Positions 6,478 through 16,900 of a DNA stretch of 38,319 nucleotides are shown here, one piece after another. The number at the start of each line of letters is the position of its first letter. Positions within the stretch are counted from its first letter, which is position 1. The notes under the pieces are model-generated. The model worked only from the letters and a program-made list of their open reading frames with translations. It did not search any database and was not told where the DNA came from. This DNA is from a virus: the IMG/VR virus record IMGVR_UViG_3300030110_005318, positions 1 through 38,319 of that record; one strand, given 5' to 3'. The position numbers were made by a program, and so were the translations under genes.

Positions 6478-9400
6478 TTAGTTATTTATTTGATTTTCAA
6501 GAGCATCGACCTTCGCAGATAATTCTTTGACAGCCTCAATTAAAAGTGGCACCAGTTTTTCATATTGAACTGTTAAGTAATCATTGTTACTAGGTGCAGG
6601 TTTGACTGCTTCTGGTAATACTTTTTGAACATCTTGAGCAGAGACACCAGCGTATGTTTGATCTCCTGTGTCTATGTCACATTTAAGTTTTGCAATTTCA
6701 TTATGTTTGTAAGTGAATCCACTTAATGAATTAACTTTTTCTAGTGCCTTTGCTATTGGTGATATTTCATGTTTGAGTCGAATATCAGATGTGAGTGCTG
6801 TAATGTCACCAGTGACTTCTAAGGCACCAGTAACTTTAGCACCACCTCTTCTAACTCTAAACCTCTCCTCTACAGTAGCAGAACCTAAATTACCAGAGGT
6901 AGGTACTCTAAATATTAGTTCACCATCAGTTGCTCCTGTTCCACCACCTGTAACAATCATCTGTATTCTTGCATCACCATCTCCACCATCTCTTTTGAAA
7001 TCAATATAAGGTCCATTGTTACCATCAGATCTTTGAAGTTCAAGACCACCATCACCAGTAAGCTGAGATAAATTTGTTCCATTTAATACATTTATATTAG
7101 CATTGGAAGTAGTAATACCAGTAATTATCACTCCACTGTTAACTGCTTGTACTCTTGCTACATTATTAGAATCAAATAGTGTGCTATCATTAATATCTGT
7201 TAAATCTGCACCAGATCCAGAGAAATTAGTGGCAAACATGGTTCCAGTAACAGTGGCACCAACACCAAGAGTTTCAAATTTTGTGGAGTTACTATGTTTT
7301 AAGGTAACTCCAGCTCCTATATTAAATACAGCACTTTCGGAAGCAGCATTAATATTGGAAATTATAATCCTATTTTCACCCTGTATATTAAATCCTTGCG
7401 TTGAAGTTGATCTGATAACGTTTTGATTTGGTTCATGTACAATTGCCAAATCTCCATCATTACCAAATTTCAGAGCAGCATTGTCTGCAAAGTTTGCTGT
7501 TTTTGCAAATCCAACACCACCAGAAATCACAAGTGCTCCACTATTAGGTGAAGTTGAATCAGTCGATGTTTTTACCCTAACACTATTTTTAAATTGAGTT
7601 TCATTATTAAATGTAACTGGACCATCAAATTCTGATAGTGAAGTGTTAGATTTTCCACCCTCAACAACTAATCTCTCTTTGATTGTTACCTCATCAAACA
7701 CCACACTCAAACCACCAGGTTCTTCACCAGCAACTGATGGTATTGGAGTATCAAATGTTGTTTCCTCACCTGTCAGAGAAGATTTTTTCTGGTTTCCAAT
7801 GTAGAAGTCACCTTTATTATTCATTCCAGTATAAACAACCGCACCAGCACCTCTTTCTTGAGATTGTGACAAGAACTCTTCCTTCTCAGAAATTGTCTTG
7901 AGTTGGACTTGAGGTAATGCAGTGGAGTAGTTACCAGGACCATAACCAAGATATTCAAATGTATGACCTGATGCTCTTAAAATTGAAGGTCTATGGAACT
8001 CAATTGGGAATGGTTTAATTCTTTTAACTAATGATCCTGTTACGTGTGCAGAAGTTAATGTTCCAAAAACACCACGTATTACAGTTAGAACATTTTTTGA
8101 CCCACCTGATGCTGTACTCTTTGAGACTCTGACAATTTCATCATCAATTAACAAATATCCCTTATAAGGGAATCTTTGTAAAATATTATGAGTATTAGTA
8201 GGGTCTATTGTCATTGTAAGGTCAGTAATACCCATGGCAAGACCTAATTTTCCATTTTCAACATCAAATAATTCAACACCTCTTGCTGAAAGATTTTCAT
8301 TTCCCTTTTCAGATACTGCATCATTGGCAGATAAACCATGTTTAATAATATATCCATTCGCAACTGCTGTGTCTGAACTAACCTCAAATGTGAATGATGT
8401 AACACTAACTTTTTCTTTTACAATAAATGATCCTTGATTTAAATTAGATGCATTATTTAATTGGAATCTATTACCTGCGACAAGTCCGTGAGGGGAATCT
8501 GTTACAACTGTCTGGATACCACCAGAGAATGCTTTTGATGATATTTTAGATGTTGGACTTACTAAGAATCCATACTGTCCTACTTGTGGCAAAATTCCAT
8601 TTGTGGTATCCGCACTAGATTTTGCGATTGTAACTTTCTTCTTATCATTTACTGATGTAATTCTAAAATAACCATCAGATGTAACACCAATACCTGTGGT
8701 TTGAATAACTAAATCACTTGAAATACCTATGTTACCTACTGTTAATCCAGCACCAGCAATATTACCAGTTAAGAAGTTATTGTTACCCCCTGCAATAATA
8801 CTTGTGTCAAAATATCCTTTATTACCTACCTGCCATCCAGATCCTGCATTGGTTATCTCAACGGATGTAACTTCAGCACCAGAAACTACAACTTTTGCTA
8901 AAGTTCCATTCCAAGATGCATCATTTTGTGTTGTGCTATTAAAAACTTTAACATTAAAATGTGTTCCATTCACATAACTATTACTACCACCACCATCACC
9001 TATATTTGCAGTGACAATACCAGCAAGATTATGCTCTCTAGTGAAAGATACAATACCTGTTGTTGTGTTATCTGTAAAGAAAGATATTGACGCTCCAACA
9101 CCAATATTAGGCAACAATTTATCTATTGTTTCTCTCGTGATACTTTTTAAAGGATCACTTGTTGTAACTTTTCCAAGTGGTTGTCTTGATGCAAATGTCC
9201 TTGATGACTGTGGATTTTCATTAACATTATCCCTATCAAGTTGTGGATATAAATCAACAACATTTTGACTATAATTTAACGAATTGTATTCTAAAGGAAT
9301 ATAGTTACTTGCATTCAATAAGAAAGATTGATATATGCCATCCTGAGTATCCTTAATATATTCAGATAAAATGGTATTTCTGAATATGTAAATATTAGAT

Positions 9401-12207
9401 TTAAGATCAGTTTTTTCAAATCTTGGATAGTTTACAGAATCGGCACTTGTTTTATCATTAAAATTGTTTGAGGCAACAGCACCCAAACCACTTTTTGTAG
9501 TTTTATATTTAAACGTAAGACTATTTTCTATAGCGTCCACCGTAAATTCACCATTATAACCTTTATTAAATTCACCTGTTGAACTACCACCAGCACCAGC
9601 GTCCTTAATATTTCTAACTTTTATTAAATCACCTACATTCAAGTTATGTGGTTTCTCTGCAGTTACCTGTATTGTATCTCCACTAAAGGTGCAACTACTA
9701 ATAAATCTTGGGTTCCTATCTAGTAGAAAATCTTTTCTTGTAAGATCTGTTGTTCTTGTAAAATCTGTAGATGCAGTAACACCTGTGCTTGAAGATTCCT
9801 GAATTACAAATCCATTTTCAGGATTCTTAGAGTTATCAATTTCTTTTGGAATTGTAAATCTTAATTTATAAAGTCTATCATCTAAATTTCTTATATCAGA
9901 ATTTCTTATTACAAATGATGGTTCGGTTCTTTCAGCAGCATTTGAAAGATTTGAGGATATTGTATTCCCAGTTGGATCTACGTTTATATACCACTTACTT
10001 TTTGTCGAATCAAATTGAATTGGATGTCCAACATCACCACTATTTTTATCAGTAACTCTACTAAAAACTTTTAAATTTGCTCCATCATCATATGCACTGA
10101 TAAATTGACCATTTTCTGCATTTGATTTTGTAGATGCTACTCTAAATGAAGTATTGTTTACCTTATCAACAAAATAAACTGTTTTTTCTTCAATATTTTC
10201 AGGTAAATCTCCAGTGTCACTTATTATAATAATTTTTTCACCTGTATTTAAAGAATGATTTACTCCTACTTCAAACAATCCACCTGACTGAGTGCAAGTT
10301 AATTCCTTAACACCACTTGAGGATGGAGTAGTTGTACCATCATCCATTAAAATTTTTGCTTCACGAGTAATTCCATCAATAATTACAAATAACTTATCAT
10401 CTGTTTTTGCACCAATTCTAAATCCTTGAGTTAGTGAAGGTGGTTTTGAATCTTCGGATGTAAAACCAAATAGATATAATCTTTTAGAACTGGTATCAGC
10501 AGCATTTTCTTCTTGGTCTATCGAAACCCAATCAATATTTTCGTTTTCTGTAGTTATTGCTTTTGGGGGTATGATATGTGTAATAAATGCACGATCATCT
10601 TTTGCAAAAGCATCTTTTTTAAATCCATCTGAAACAAGAGCTAGTTGCCCAAAGTTAGAGTTAGAGTTAGTAATTGAAGCATCAGCACCAGACTTTGCTT
10701 CAAAATGTGTGTTATATCCAATCGCAAATACAGATACAATTTGTAAAATTGCATCGTTTGATATGTTAACATGTCTTGTTTCCCAACCACTTCGATAAAT
10801 TGCATTCGAATCTAAGTGGTACACTTCATCAGAACTTGCTGCTGAAGACTGACCTGATAATTCTCCACCAGTTACTTTGAGTTGACTTAAAGAATTAAAT
10901 TTTCTACTTACTTTATCATACTTTACAAATGCCCTATCATCTTTTTGTAGTGAAACCCCTGTAAACTGAGCAACAACCATCGAACGGAAACCAGTTGCCT
11001 TCGCACCATCAGCGTGCATACCATTCATACCAAACACTGAACGTAATGATATGTTAAAGATATATGGTGAAGCACCATTTACAGTATCAGTCTCAACAAT
11101 TACCTGTGCACCATCAACCGAAGGATTGGTCACTATAGTTCTATCAAATGCGTCAAGTGTGTATCTAAAAACTTTTGAATTTGATGGTACAATACCTGAG
11201 ACTGTGGTTGATACATTATAATTAGAATCACTCACACCCTTTATACGAATTGGAGTACCAATGTCTAAACCATGATCTTCTTCGGTTGTCACAGTAATCA
11301 ATGGACTTGCTACACCTGATTCCCCCGATTCAATTGCTGAAATTGTGAGTGGATCTGAAGCAAAAGCACCAACAATTTCAAATTCAGGTCTCTTTGAAAC
11401 AAATCCCTCTGTGCTAGATGGGAATTTTTCAGAAATATTTCTATCACCAGTCGCAGGACCATAAGCTATTGATAACTTATAGTAATACATATTGAGATCT
11501 GTTAAATCAGTATTAGCATCTTTGTTTACACCATCAGCATATTCAAAACAGGTTAATTTGTGATGTGAGAAAGATGGTTTTACAAAGTTGACAGCATCAA
11601 AGTTATCAGGATCTGTATAAACTTTCTCTGACAGTTTACCGTCAAATATTGAAAATTGCCAGAAATAACATGCACCAGTAATTCTGAATATAGCAGAAGA
11701 TGCGACATCACTATCTGTTGGGTTTGGAATATATTTTGGTCTTACCTTTGTCTTTCTTAAATCTAATCCTACGATTGAAGTTCCACGAGGAACTATGACT
11801 CCACCATTTATACTATTAAATTTACGTAGAATATTATCCTCTTGATTTAAATCAAAATTAGATTCTAGATTAAGTTTAATTTGATCTTCTGTGACGACAC
11901 CATTAGCTCGTGTCAAAACTTGTAAATTTCCACCATTATTTTTTACTTTATATCCTGGTCTGTTATCAATTAAGTGTTCACCAGGCATCAATAATATCGT
12001 GGTCTTCTCTGTTATATCATTATTATTTCCTGGCACATATGAAAATCTTGCTGCTTCTATCAGTGCCCTTTGTATCGTTTTAAAAGGTGTTGTTTGCGAA
12101 TTACCTTGATTCGACATCGCATCTGATGCGTCCAAATCACTTGGACTTACATAAAGTATGCGACCTTCGACATTTTTGAGGAAATTATCTAACTTATTCA
12201 GTGGCAT
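6478..12207 (-). CDS. Giant tail fibre/spike with C-terminal S74 endosialidase-type chaperone
   Basis: A 1,909-residue protein. The N-terminal part (LYVSPSDLDASDAM, TPFKTIQRALIEAARF, ILLMPGEHLI) is the entry to a pectate-lyase-like right-handed beta-helix, continued by SITNSNSNFGQLALVSDGF near residue 510. A conserved segment around 1415-1475 (HTFEYLGYGPGNYSTALPQ, NNKGDFYIG) recurs in the 1,449-residue protein. Residues 1807-1909 are an S74 intramolecular chaperone. SDIRLKHEI starts the domain with the catalytic Ser, followed by YAGVSAQDVQKVLPEAV, YEKLVPLLIEAVKEL and a heptad-like tail. In this family the domain assists trimer folding and then cuts itself off before the Ser, so a mature protein of about 1,806 residues is expected. 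A late promoter motif lies 31 bases before the ATG. No depolymerase active site is visible by eye. Confidence 0.8.
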   Translation of the reverse strand: MPLNKLDNFLKNVEGRILYVSPSDLDASDAMSNQGNSQTTPFKTIQRALIEAARFSYVPGNNNDITEKTTILLMPGEHLIDNRPGYKVKNNGGNLQVLTRANGVVTEDQIKLNLESNFDLNQEDNILRKFNSINGGVIVPRGTSIVGLDLRKTKVRPKYIPNPTDSDVASSAIFRITGACYFWQFSIFDGKLSEKVYTDPDNFDAVNFVKPSFSHHKLTCFEYADGVNKDANTDLTDLNMYYYKLSIAYGPATGDRNISEKFPSSTEGFVSKRPEFEIVGAFASDPLTISAIESGESGVASPLITVTTEEDHGLDIGTPIRIKGVSDSNYNVSTTVSGIVPSNSKVFRYTLDAFDRTIVTNPSVDGAQVIVETDTVNGASPYIFNISLRSVFGMNGMHADGAKATGFRSMVVAQFTGVSLQKDDRAFVKYDKVSRKFNSLSQLKVTGGELSGQSSAASSDEVYHLDSNAIYRSGWETRHVNISNDAILQIVSVFAIGYNTHFEAKSGADASITNSNSNFGQLALVSDGFKKDAFAKDDRAFITHIIPPKAITTENENIDWVSIDQEENAADTSSKRLYLFGFTSEDSKPPSLTQGFRIGAKTDDKLFVIIDGITREAKILMDDGTTTPSSSGVKELTCTQSGGLFEVGVNHSLNTGEKIIIISDTGDLPENIEEKTVYFVDKVNNTSFRVASTKSNAENGQFISAYDDGANLKVFSRVTDKNSGDVGHPIQFDSTKSKWYINVDPTGNTISSNLSNAAERTEPSFVIRNSDIRNLDDRLYKLRFTIPKEIDNSKNPENGFVIQESSSTGVTASTDFTRTTDLTRKDFLLDRNPRFISSCTFSGDTIQVTAEKPHNLNVGDLIKVRNIKDAGAGGSSTGEFNKGYNGEFTVDAIENSLTFKYKTTKSGLGAVASNNFNDKTSADSVNYPRFEKTDLKSNIYIFRNTILSEYIKDTQDGIYQSFLLNASNYIPLEYNSLNYSQNVVDLYPQLDRDNVNENPQSSRTFASRQPLGKVTTSDPLKSITRETIDKLLPNIGVGASISFFTDNTTTGIVSFTREHNLAGIVTANIGDGGGSNSYVNGTHFNVKVFNSTTQNDASWNGTLAKVVVSGAEVTSVEITNAGSGWQVGNKGYFDTSIIAGGNNNFLTGNIAGAGLTVGNIGISSDLVIQTTGIGVTSDGYFRITSVNDKKKVTIAKSSADTTNGILPQVGQYGFLVSPTSKISSKAFSGGIQTVVTDSPHGLVAGNRFQLNNASNLNQGSFIVKEKVSVTSFTFEVSSDTAVANGYIIKHGLSANDAVSEKGNENLSARGVELFDVENGKLGLAMGITDLTMTIDPTNTHNILQRFPYKGYLLIDDEIVRVSKSTASGGSKNVLTVIRGVFGTLTSAHVTGSLVKRIKPFPIEFHRPSILRASGHTFEYLGYGPGNYSTALPQVQLKTISEKEEFLSQSQERGAGAVVYTGMNNKGDFYIGNQKKSSLTGEETTFDTPIPSVAGEEPGGLSVVFDEVTIKERLVVEGGKSNTSLSEFDGPVTFNNETQFKNSVRVKTSTDSTSPNSGALVISGGVGFAKTANFADNAALKFGNDGDLAIVHEPNQNVIRSTSTQGFNIQGENRIIISNINAASESAVFNIGAGVTLKHSNSTKFETLGVGATVTGTMFATNFSGSGADLTDINDSTLFDSNNVARVQAVNSGVIITGITTSNANINVLNGTNLSQLTGDGGLELQRSDGNNGPYIDFKRDGGDGDARIQMIVTGGGTGATDGELIFRVPTSGNLGSATVEERFRVRRGGAKVTGALEVTGDITALTSDIRLKHEISPIAKALEKVNSLSGFTYKHNEIAKLKCDIDTGDQTYAGVSAQDVQKVLPEAVKPAPSNNDYLTVQYEKLVPLLIEAVKELSAKVDALENQINN

Positions 12208-12238
12208 GACACAATAATTCTACTATGATTCTATGTTC

Positions 12239-12245
12239 TATTTAG
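12239..12245 (-). promoter_or_regulatory. Putative late promoter CTAAATA
   Basis: CTAAATA on the minus strand, 31 bases before the ATG at 12207, at the same distance class as the copies before gp54 and gp4 (28 bases) and CTATAAATA before gp26 (25 bases). T4-type late promoters consist only of a -10 box of this kind. It would start the transcript for the distal fibre genes. An AT-only inverted repeat (AAAAATT/AATTTTT, 12252-12270) lies just upstream. Confidence 0.5.
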
Positions 12246-12313
12246 TTGGTCAAAAATTGTTATAATTTTTATTGCCTATTGGTTCCTTTAAAATATTAAA
12301 GAGTCTCGCTTAC

Positions 12314-12326
12314 AAACCCTACAGAG
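12314..12326 (-). repeat. Conserved intergenic motif CTCTGTAGGGTTT, copy 1
   Basis: A 13-bp sequence identical to 35987-35999, both on the minus strand and both between the stop codon of one gene and a late promoter of the next. Here it lies 13 bases after the stop of the 536-residue fibre gene, in the 132-base gap 12208-12339, which holds no gene. Role unknown: terminator part, RNA processing site or regulator site are possible. Confidence 0.5.
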
Positions 12327-12339
12327 TTAGTTATAAAAA

Positions 12340-13950
12340 TTAGATGTTCTCCGTTGTAACTTGTCTCCACGAACCCGACACACGTACTTCTATTCTATTT
12401 TCGGTGGTATTATAAATCACCGAACCATCAACCAAATTACTTAAAGAACTCTTTCCACTAGTAGTAACTCGTGGTAATCCAAAATATGCTGTTGATGAAC
12501 TACATAATATATTTCCAGTTGCGTCGATGCGAAGTCTTTCTGTTAAATTAGTATTTGTTCCTCTATTTGCATATGGTTGATGGTTTATTGCAAAATAATG
12601 TCCAGTAGTTAATTGAAATCCTGCCCCACTACCACCAGCATCCATCTGAATGTGTTTTGAATTATTATAATTTGATATGATTGCTGGTACACCATTCTTT
12701 TGAACTTCAAGCATTCCAGATGGGTTAGCAATTCCGATACCAATATTACCATCTGCTGTGATTTTAAGTCTTTCAGCACTGTTTCCAAAACAAAGTGTGT
12801 GACCGTTTGCTTGATTTCCCAAACCATCACCAAATCGAATGTAACCAAAATTAGTATTATCAACTTGTCTTTGTATAACCATTGCGGTGTTTTCCCAACT
12901 AGTGGCCGCAACTCTTCTTACATTGTAAATTAATAATTTACTTTGATTTGAACCCGTATTACTATTAAAATTCGCAATATTAACAGTAGCATCAAGAGTG
13001 ACTGGTGGTTGAGTTGCAGGAATATTTACTTGAAGACCTGTGGTAAAAACAGAACCACTGGGAGTGCCCTTGGAAGTCCAAGAAACAGAATTACCTTTAC
13101 CATTACTTGTTAAAACCTCACCTACATTTCCATATTTTTGTGCATCAGTTCTATTATTGGCCACATCTCCATTCCCTATCTTAGGACCAGCTAATATTCC
13201 AATCTCTCCTGCCTTTCCAATACGTAATCTTTCTATTACTCTTCCATTTGGATTAGTTGGATTGGACGTACTATAATATCCTTTACCACCAGTTTGAAAG
13301 GTGATTGCAGAATAATCAGCACTATCTGTATTAATTGATCCACTCTCAAGAGTATAATCCATTTGGATGCGAGAATCAAAATCCACCACCTGCCCAGACT
13401 TAAAATCTATATACGGACCACCAATAGGATCTACAACTCTACGTCTCATCAATTCCAATCCACCATCTGCAGTTATAGTTGCTCTGTTGTAAGGATCATT
13501 ATCACTAGCATCGTTTGTTTGTGCCGAGATACGTCCTCCACCGTAAGTGGTAGATTCACTAGAACTAGGTTTAAGTATTAATATCGGAAAACCTGTTGTG
13601 CTTGTATATTTTTCAAATTCTAATCCATTTGCACCAGCAAGAGTGCTACCACCATCATTAAACTGAACTTGCTTATCACTTCCCGCTGCACCACTTGCAC
13701 CTGCACCTTGAACATCTATTGTGAGTTTACCATCATCATTTCTATTCACACTACAATTGGTTCCACCAGTTATCTGAATAGAATCATCATTTCCAGAAGA
13801 AGCATCTAAAAATAGATATGGATCAGCATCAGTTCCAGTAGATCCACCATCAGAATCTTTTGTGCATTTTAATTGATAAGTTGTTCCTTCGAATCCTCCA
13901 CCAGAACCAAATTCTACCCATTGACCATTATGATAAAGTTTAATTCCCAT
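12340..13950 (-). CDS. Tail fibre protein, 536 residues
   Basis: Begins MGIKLYHNGQWVEFGSGGG, a leader found in fibre proteins of marine T4-like phages, then short beta-rich units (DKQVQFNDGGSTLAGANGLEF; GGLELMRRR; ERLRIGKAGEIGI; ERLKITADGNIGIG; TERLRIDATGNI). The repeated ERLRI-GxIGIG unit is shared with the 1,749-residue neighbour. The C-terminus VDGSVIYNTTENRIEVRVSG plus SWRQV is a typical closing tip motif. A clear Shine-Dalgarno (GAGGTGA) lies inside the last codons of the upstream gene, and the stop-to-start gap is one base. No enzyme or chaperone domain was seen. Probably a structural shaft/tip component; which fibre is unknown. Confidence 0.75.
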   Translation of the reverse strand: MGIKLYHNGQWVEFGSGGGFEGTTYQLKCTKDSDGGSTGTDADPYLFLDASSGNDDSIQITGGTNCSVNRNDDGKLTIDVQGAGASGAAGSDKQVQFNDGGSTLAGANGLEFEKYTSTTGFPILILKPSSSESTTYGGGRISAQTNDASDNDPYNRATITADGGLELMRRRVVDPIGGPYIDFKSGQVVDFDSRIQMDYTLESGSINTDSADYSAITFQTGGKGYYSTSNPTNPNGRVIERLRIGKAGEIGILAGPKIGNGDVANNRTDAQKYGNVGEVLTSNGKGNSVSWTSKGTPSGSVFTTGLQVNIPATQPPVTLDATVNIANFNSNTGSNQSKLLIYNVRRVAATSWENTAMVIQRQVDNTNFGYIRFGDGLGNQANGHTLCFGNSAERLKITADGNIGIGIANPSGMLEVQKNGVPAIISNYNNSKHIQMDAGGSGAGFQLTTGHYFAINHQPYANRGTNTNLTERLRIDATGNILCSSSTAYFGLPRVTTSGKSSLSNLVDGSVIYNTTENRIEVRVSGSWRQVTTENI

Positions 13951-13951
13951 T

Positions 13952-16900
13952 TTAAGTCACCTCTGTCATGTTTATTTTATACTTCTTACCAGTGATTTTA
14001 TTTATTAGGAACAGGTTATCTGCTCCTTCTTGTATTTTCCAAGAACCAGTTGTTCCGTCAACATCATTTCCTCCCTCTCGTCCGTCATTACTTAAGTGCA
14101 AGTCACCAGTATGAACATTTCTCCATCTTCGATTAGGTATACCACTTGAAGCTGTTTGCCCTAGATCATATGCATCGTCAGCACCTGGCACAAGATGACC
14201 AGATGTGTTGATGCGAAGTCTTTCTGTTCTTCTTCCATTTGGAGTTGAACTATCTTTTCCGACAAAGAATACTAAATTTGCATTACTTTGTATCTCCATA
14301 CATCCATTACTGACACCTAAACCATACACATTGTTTATTGTAGCATTATCATCTCCCGTGGTAGCCTTGTATAGATGAAGTTTTACAGCTCTCCAATCTC
14401 CACTACCTACAGTAAAATCACTACCAGCGGAAGTAGTATAATAGGAAGTTCCCATATTAATCACACCTGTTACAGGACCACCAGAAGTTGCAACTCCACC
14501 ACCACCCATTAGAACAAAGTTATCAGAATTAGCAAAAGTAGTGCCTGTAGCACCTTTGATGCGAAGTTTTTCAGTTGCGGTGTCTCCACCCTTTCCACGA
14601 ATAATTAATTCTCCATCATTGGCACCGTCACGAAGATCTACAAATAAATCACCAGCATTGTGTATTAATTGCGTCTTTGTATTTCCAGTGGAATCATCAG
14701 TGTCAATAAGTTGTATTTGTGGTTCATTTTTTCTTATTTCTAATGTTCCACTATCTGTGATTCGTAATCTTTCTGTTCCCTCTGTTTTTACTAAGAAGTG
14801 TCCGTTACCGTTAGTATCAATTACTTCTGCAGATGTGTTTCCCTCTTCTATTTTGTCTGAAACTAAATCACCAGCTCCATCTTTAACAGCGGTTGCTAAA
14901 TCTGTAATTTTAACTGTTGTGTAAATCTCATCACCTTCAACACCTGTATATGGAGTGAAAGATCGACCAGCATCAACACCAAAACCAAGGTTACCAGCAT
15001 CAACACTAGAGTCTAAAGGAGGTCTTGTGCCATAATGTTCTATTTTAAAATATGTTGTAGCAGTTAATTCTAATGTTGTTTTACCAGTAGAGGAGTAATT
15101 ATCATAATAATCAGTCCCATCAGAAGGATCAACTTGTGTATCAGGATTTTGACCACTAGTGCCATCTTTAGCAGAACCCGAATAACCAGAAGCACTGTAT
15201 GCATACGATGCTGATGAGAAATTTGAGGCAGTTGAATAAGTTAATCGAGACCTGTTTCGACCTACTCTATAACAAGGAGCACTCCATTCAATCTCATATG
15301 TTCCTGCTGCTAAAGTCCATGTGCCAGGTGTGGTTCCATCACTTTCTGAACTAACCGAACCTCCAGCAGTAAAATTAACAAAATTTTGTGGATCAATTTC
15401 TTCAGTTAAATCTCTTCCTTTCCAAGCATCTTGATCAAATCTTCCACCTGCTATCGAATTATTTTTCTTATCTCTTAATATCGCAACCCTAGTTTTGCCT
15501 GTAGAAGATGCTCCACTCACACCAGTTGCATTGATTATATAAGCAAGAGCATAATATGGTGGGAGGTTGTTATGTGCTTGTCCACCACCTTGAGATGCTA
15601 CTGATTGAAATCTTGACATTTCATAATCTGATCCACTAAAACTAAAATCATTAGTAACACTGGCATCATCAGTCCAATATCTATCATCAGTGTGTGGGTG
15701 ATTATGACTCGGCATTTCATCAATTGTTAATGTATGCGTAGCAGCACCACCAGTTGCACTTGGTTTTACTTGTGGATATGTCGTATCACTACCATCAGAA
15801 TATGCTCCAACAATAAATTTATCTCTTAAATCTGGTATGTTAAAATTATCTCCACTTCCACCATGAATATAGCCCGTAATAGCAAATAAAGCATCGTATG
15901 TATTTTTGTTTAATGACCGTCCATCACATAAGAAGAATCCATTAGGTATATCAGAATCTGTCATTAAACCTGACCATGCAACAATTTCTCCTGCAATTCC
16001 ACCACCACCAGAAATTGAAATTGTTTTATCTGCTCCTGTTCCACTTGCCACAACACCATTTCCAACAAAATTAAGAGTTGTTGCAGTAGTTGGTAGTGCA
16101 GTGCCTTCATCCTTAATTGTTATACCACCACCATCTTTAAGCGCAGTTGCTAAGTCTTCAATTCTTACTTGAGTATGGATGTTAGGTCCAAAACCACTAC
16201 TGCCTGAGAACCTACTTCCAAATCCAGTGTTGAGTTGTGTTGTATTACAATAATGTAAAATTTTAAACCAAGTGGTCTGCGTAAGAGTTATAATCTTGAA
16301 TCCAACTGACACTGTTTCAATTGGATTGTTACTAGACACATCTGAACTATTTGCAGTTGAACCTTCGACAATTGATGCTGATGCATTAAGTCCAGCAGTT
16401 GAAATATGTGATTGTGTGGTGCTATAAACTAATCTAGATTTATGTCGATTGACATCATTTGCAGGAGCAGACCAGTCTATTCTGTAGGTTCCTGCTGGTA
16501 GTGACCAATAACCTGGTGTATTTCCAGCACTCATTGAAGACTGTGATCCACCTGCAGTAAAATCGACAAAATCTGATGGATCTTCTTCTACGGTTAAATC
16601 TCTATCTCTCCATCCATCTTTATCAAATGTTCCAGAATATTGTGTATCGTCTTTCTGATCTTTTAATATCGCAACTTTGGTTTTGCCTGTGTCTTGTGAT
16701 TTAACTGCAGTTGCTAAATCCTCAATTTTTATCTGAGTATAAACCTCAGTCGGACTTGCAAGTGGATTAAGCCTAACGTTTGTGTTAGAATCACGATTTA
16801 TCGCAACACCAAGTGCTGAATCTCTAAAGTCTGTTCCACCACCGTAGTATATCTCAGTATAAATCCACTGTTCAATTTTGAAATATGTGGTTGTAGCTAT

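Noticed and set aside
12252-12270. AAAAATT/AATTTTT inverted repeat as terminator
   Set aside because: Seven A/T-only pairs with no G/C stem; too unstable to call, though it lies just upstream of a late promoter.
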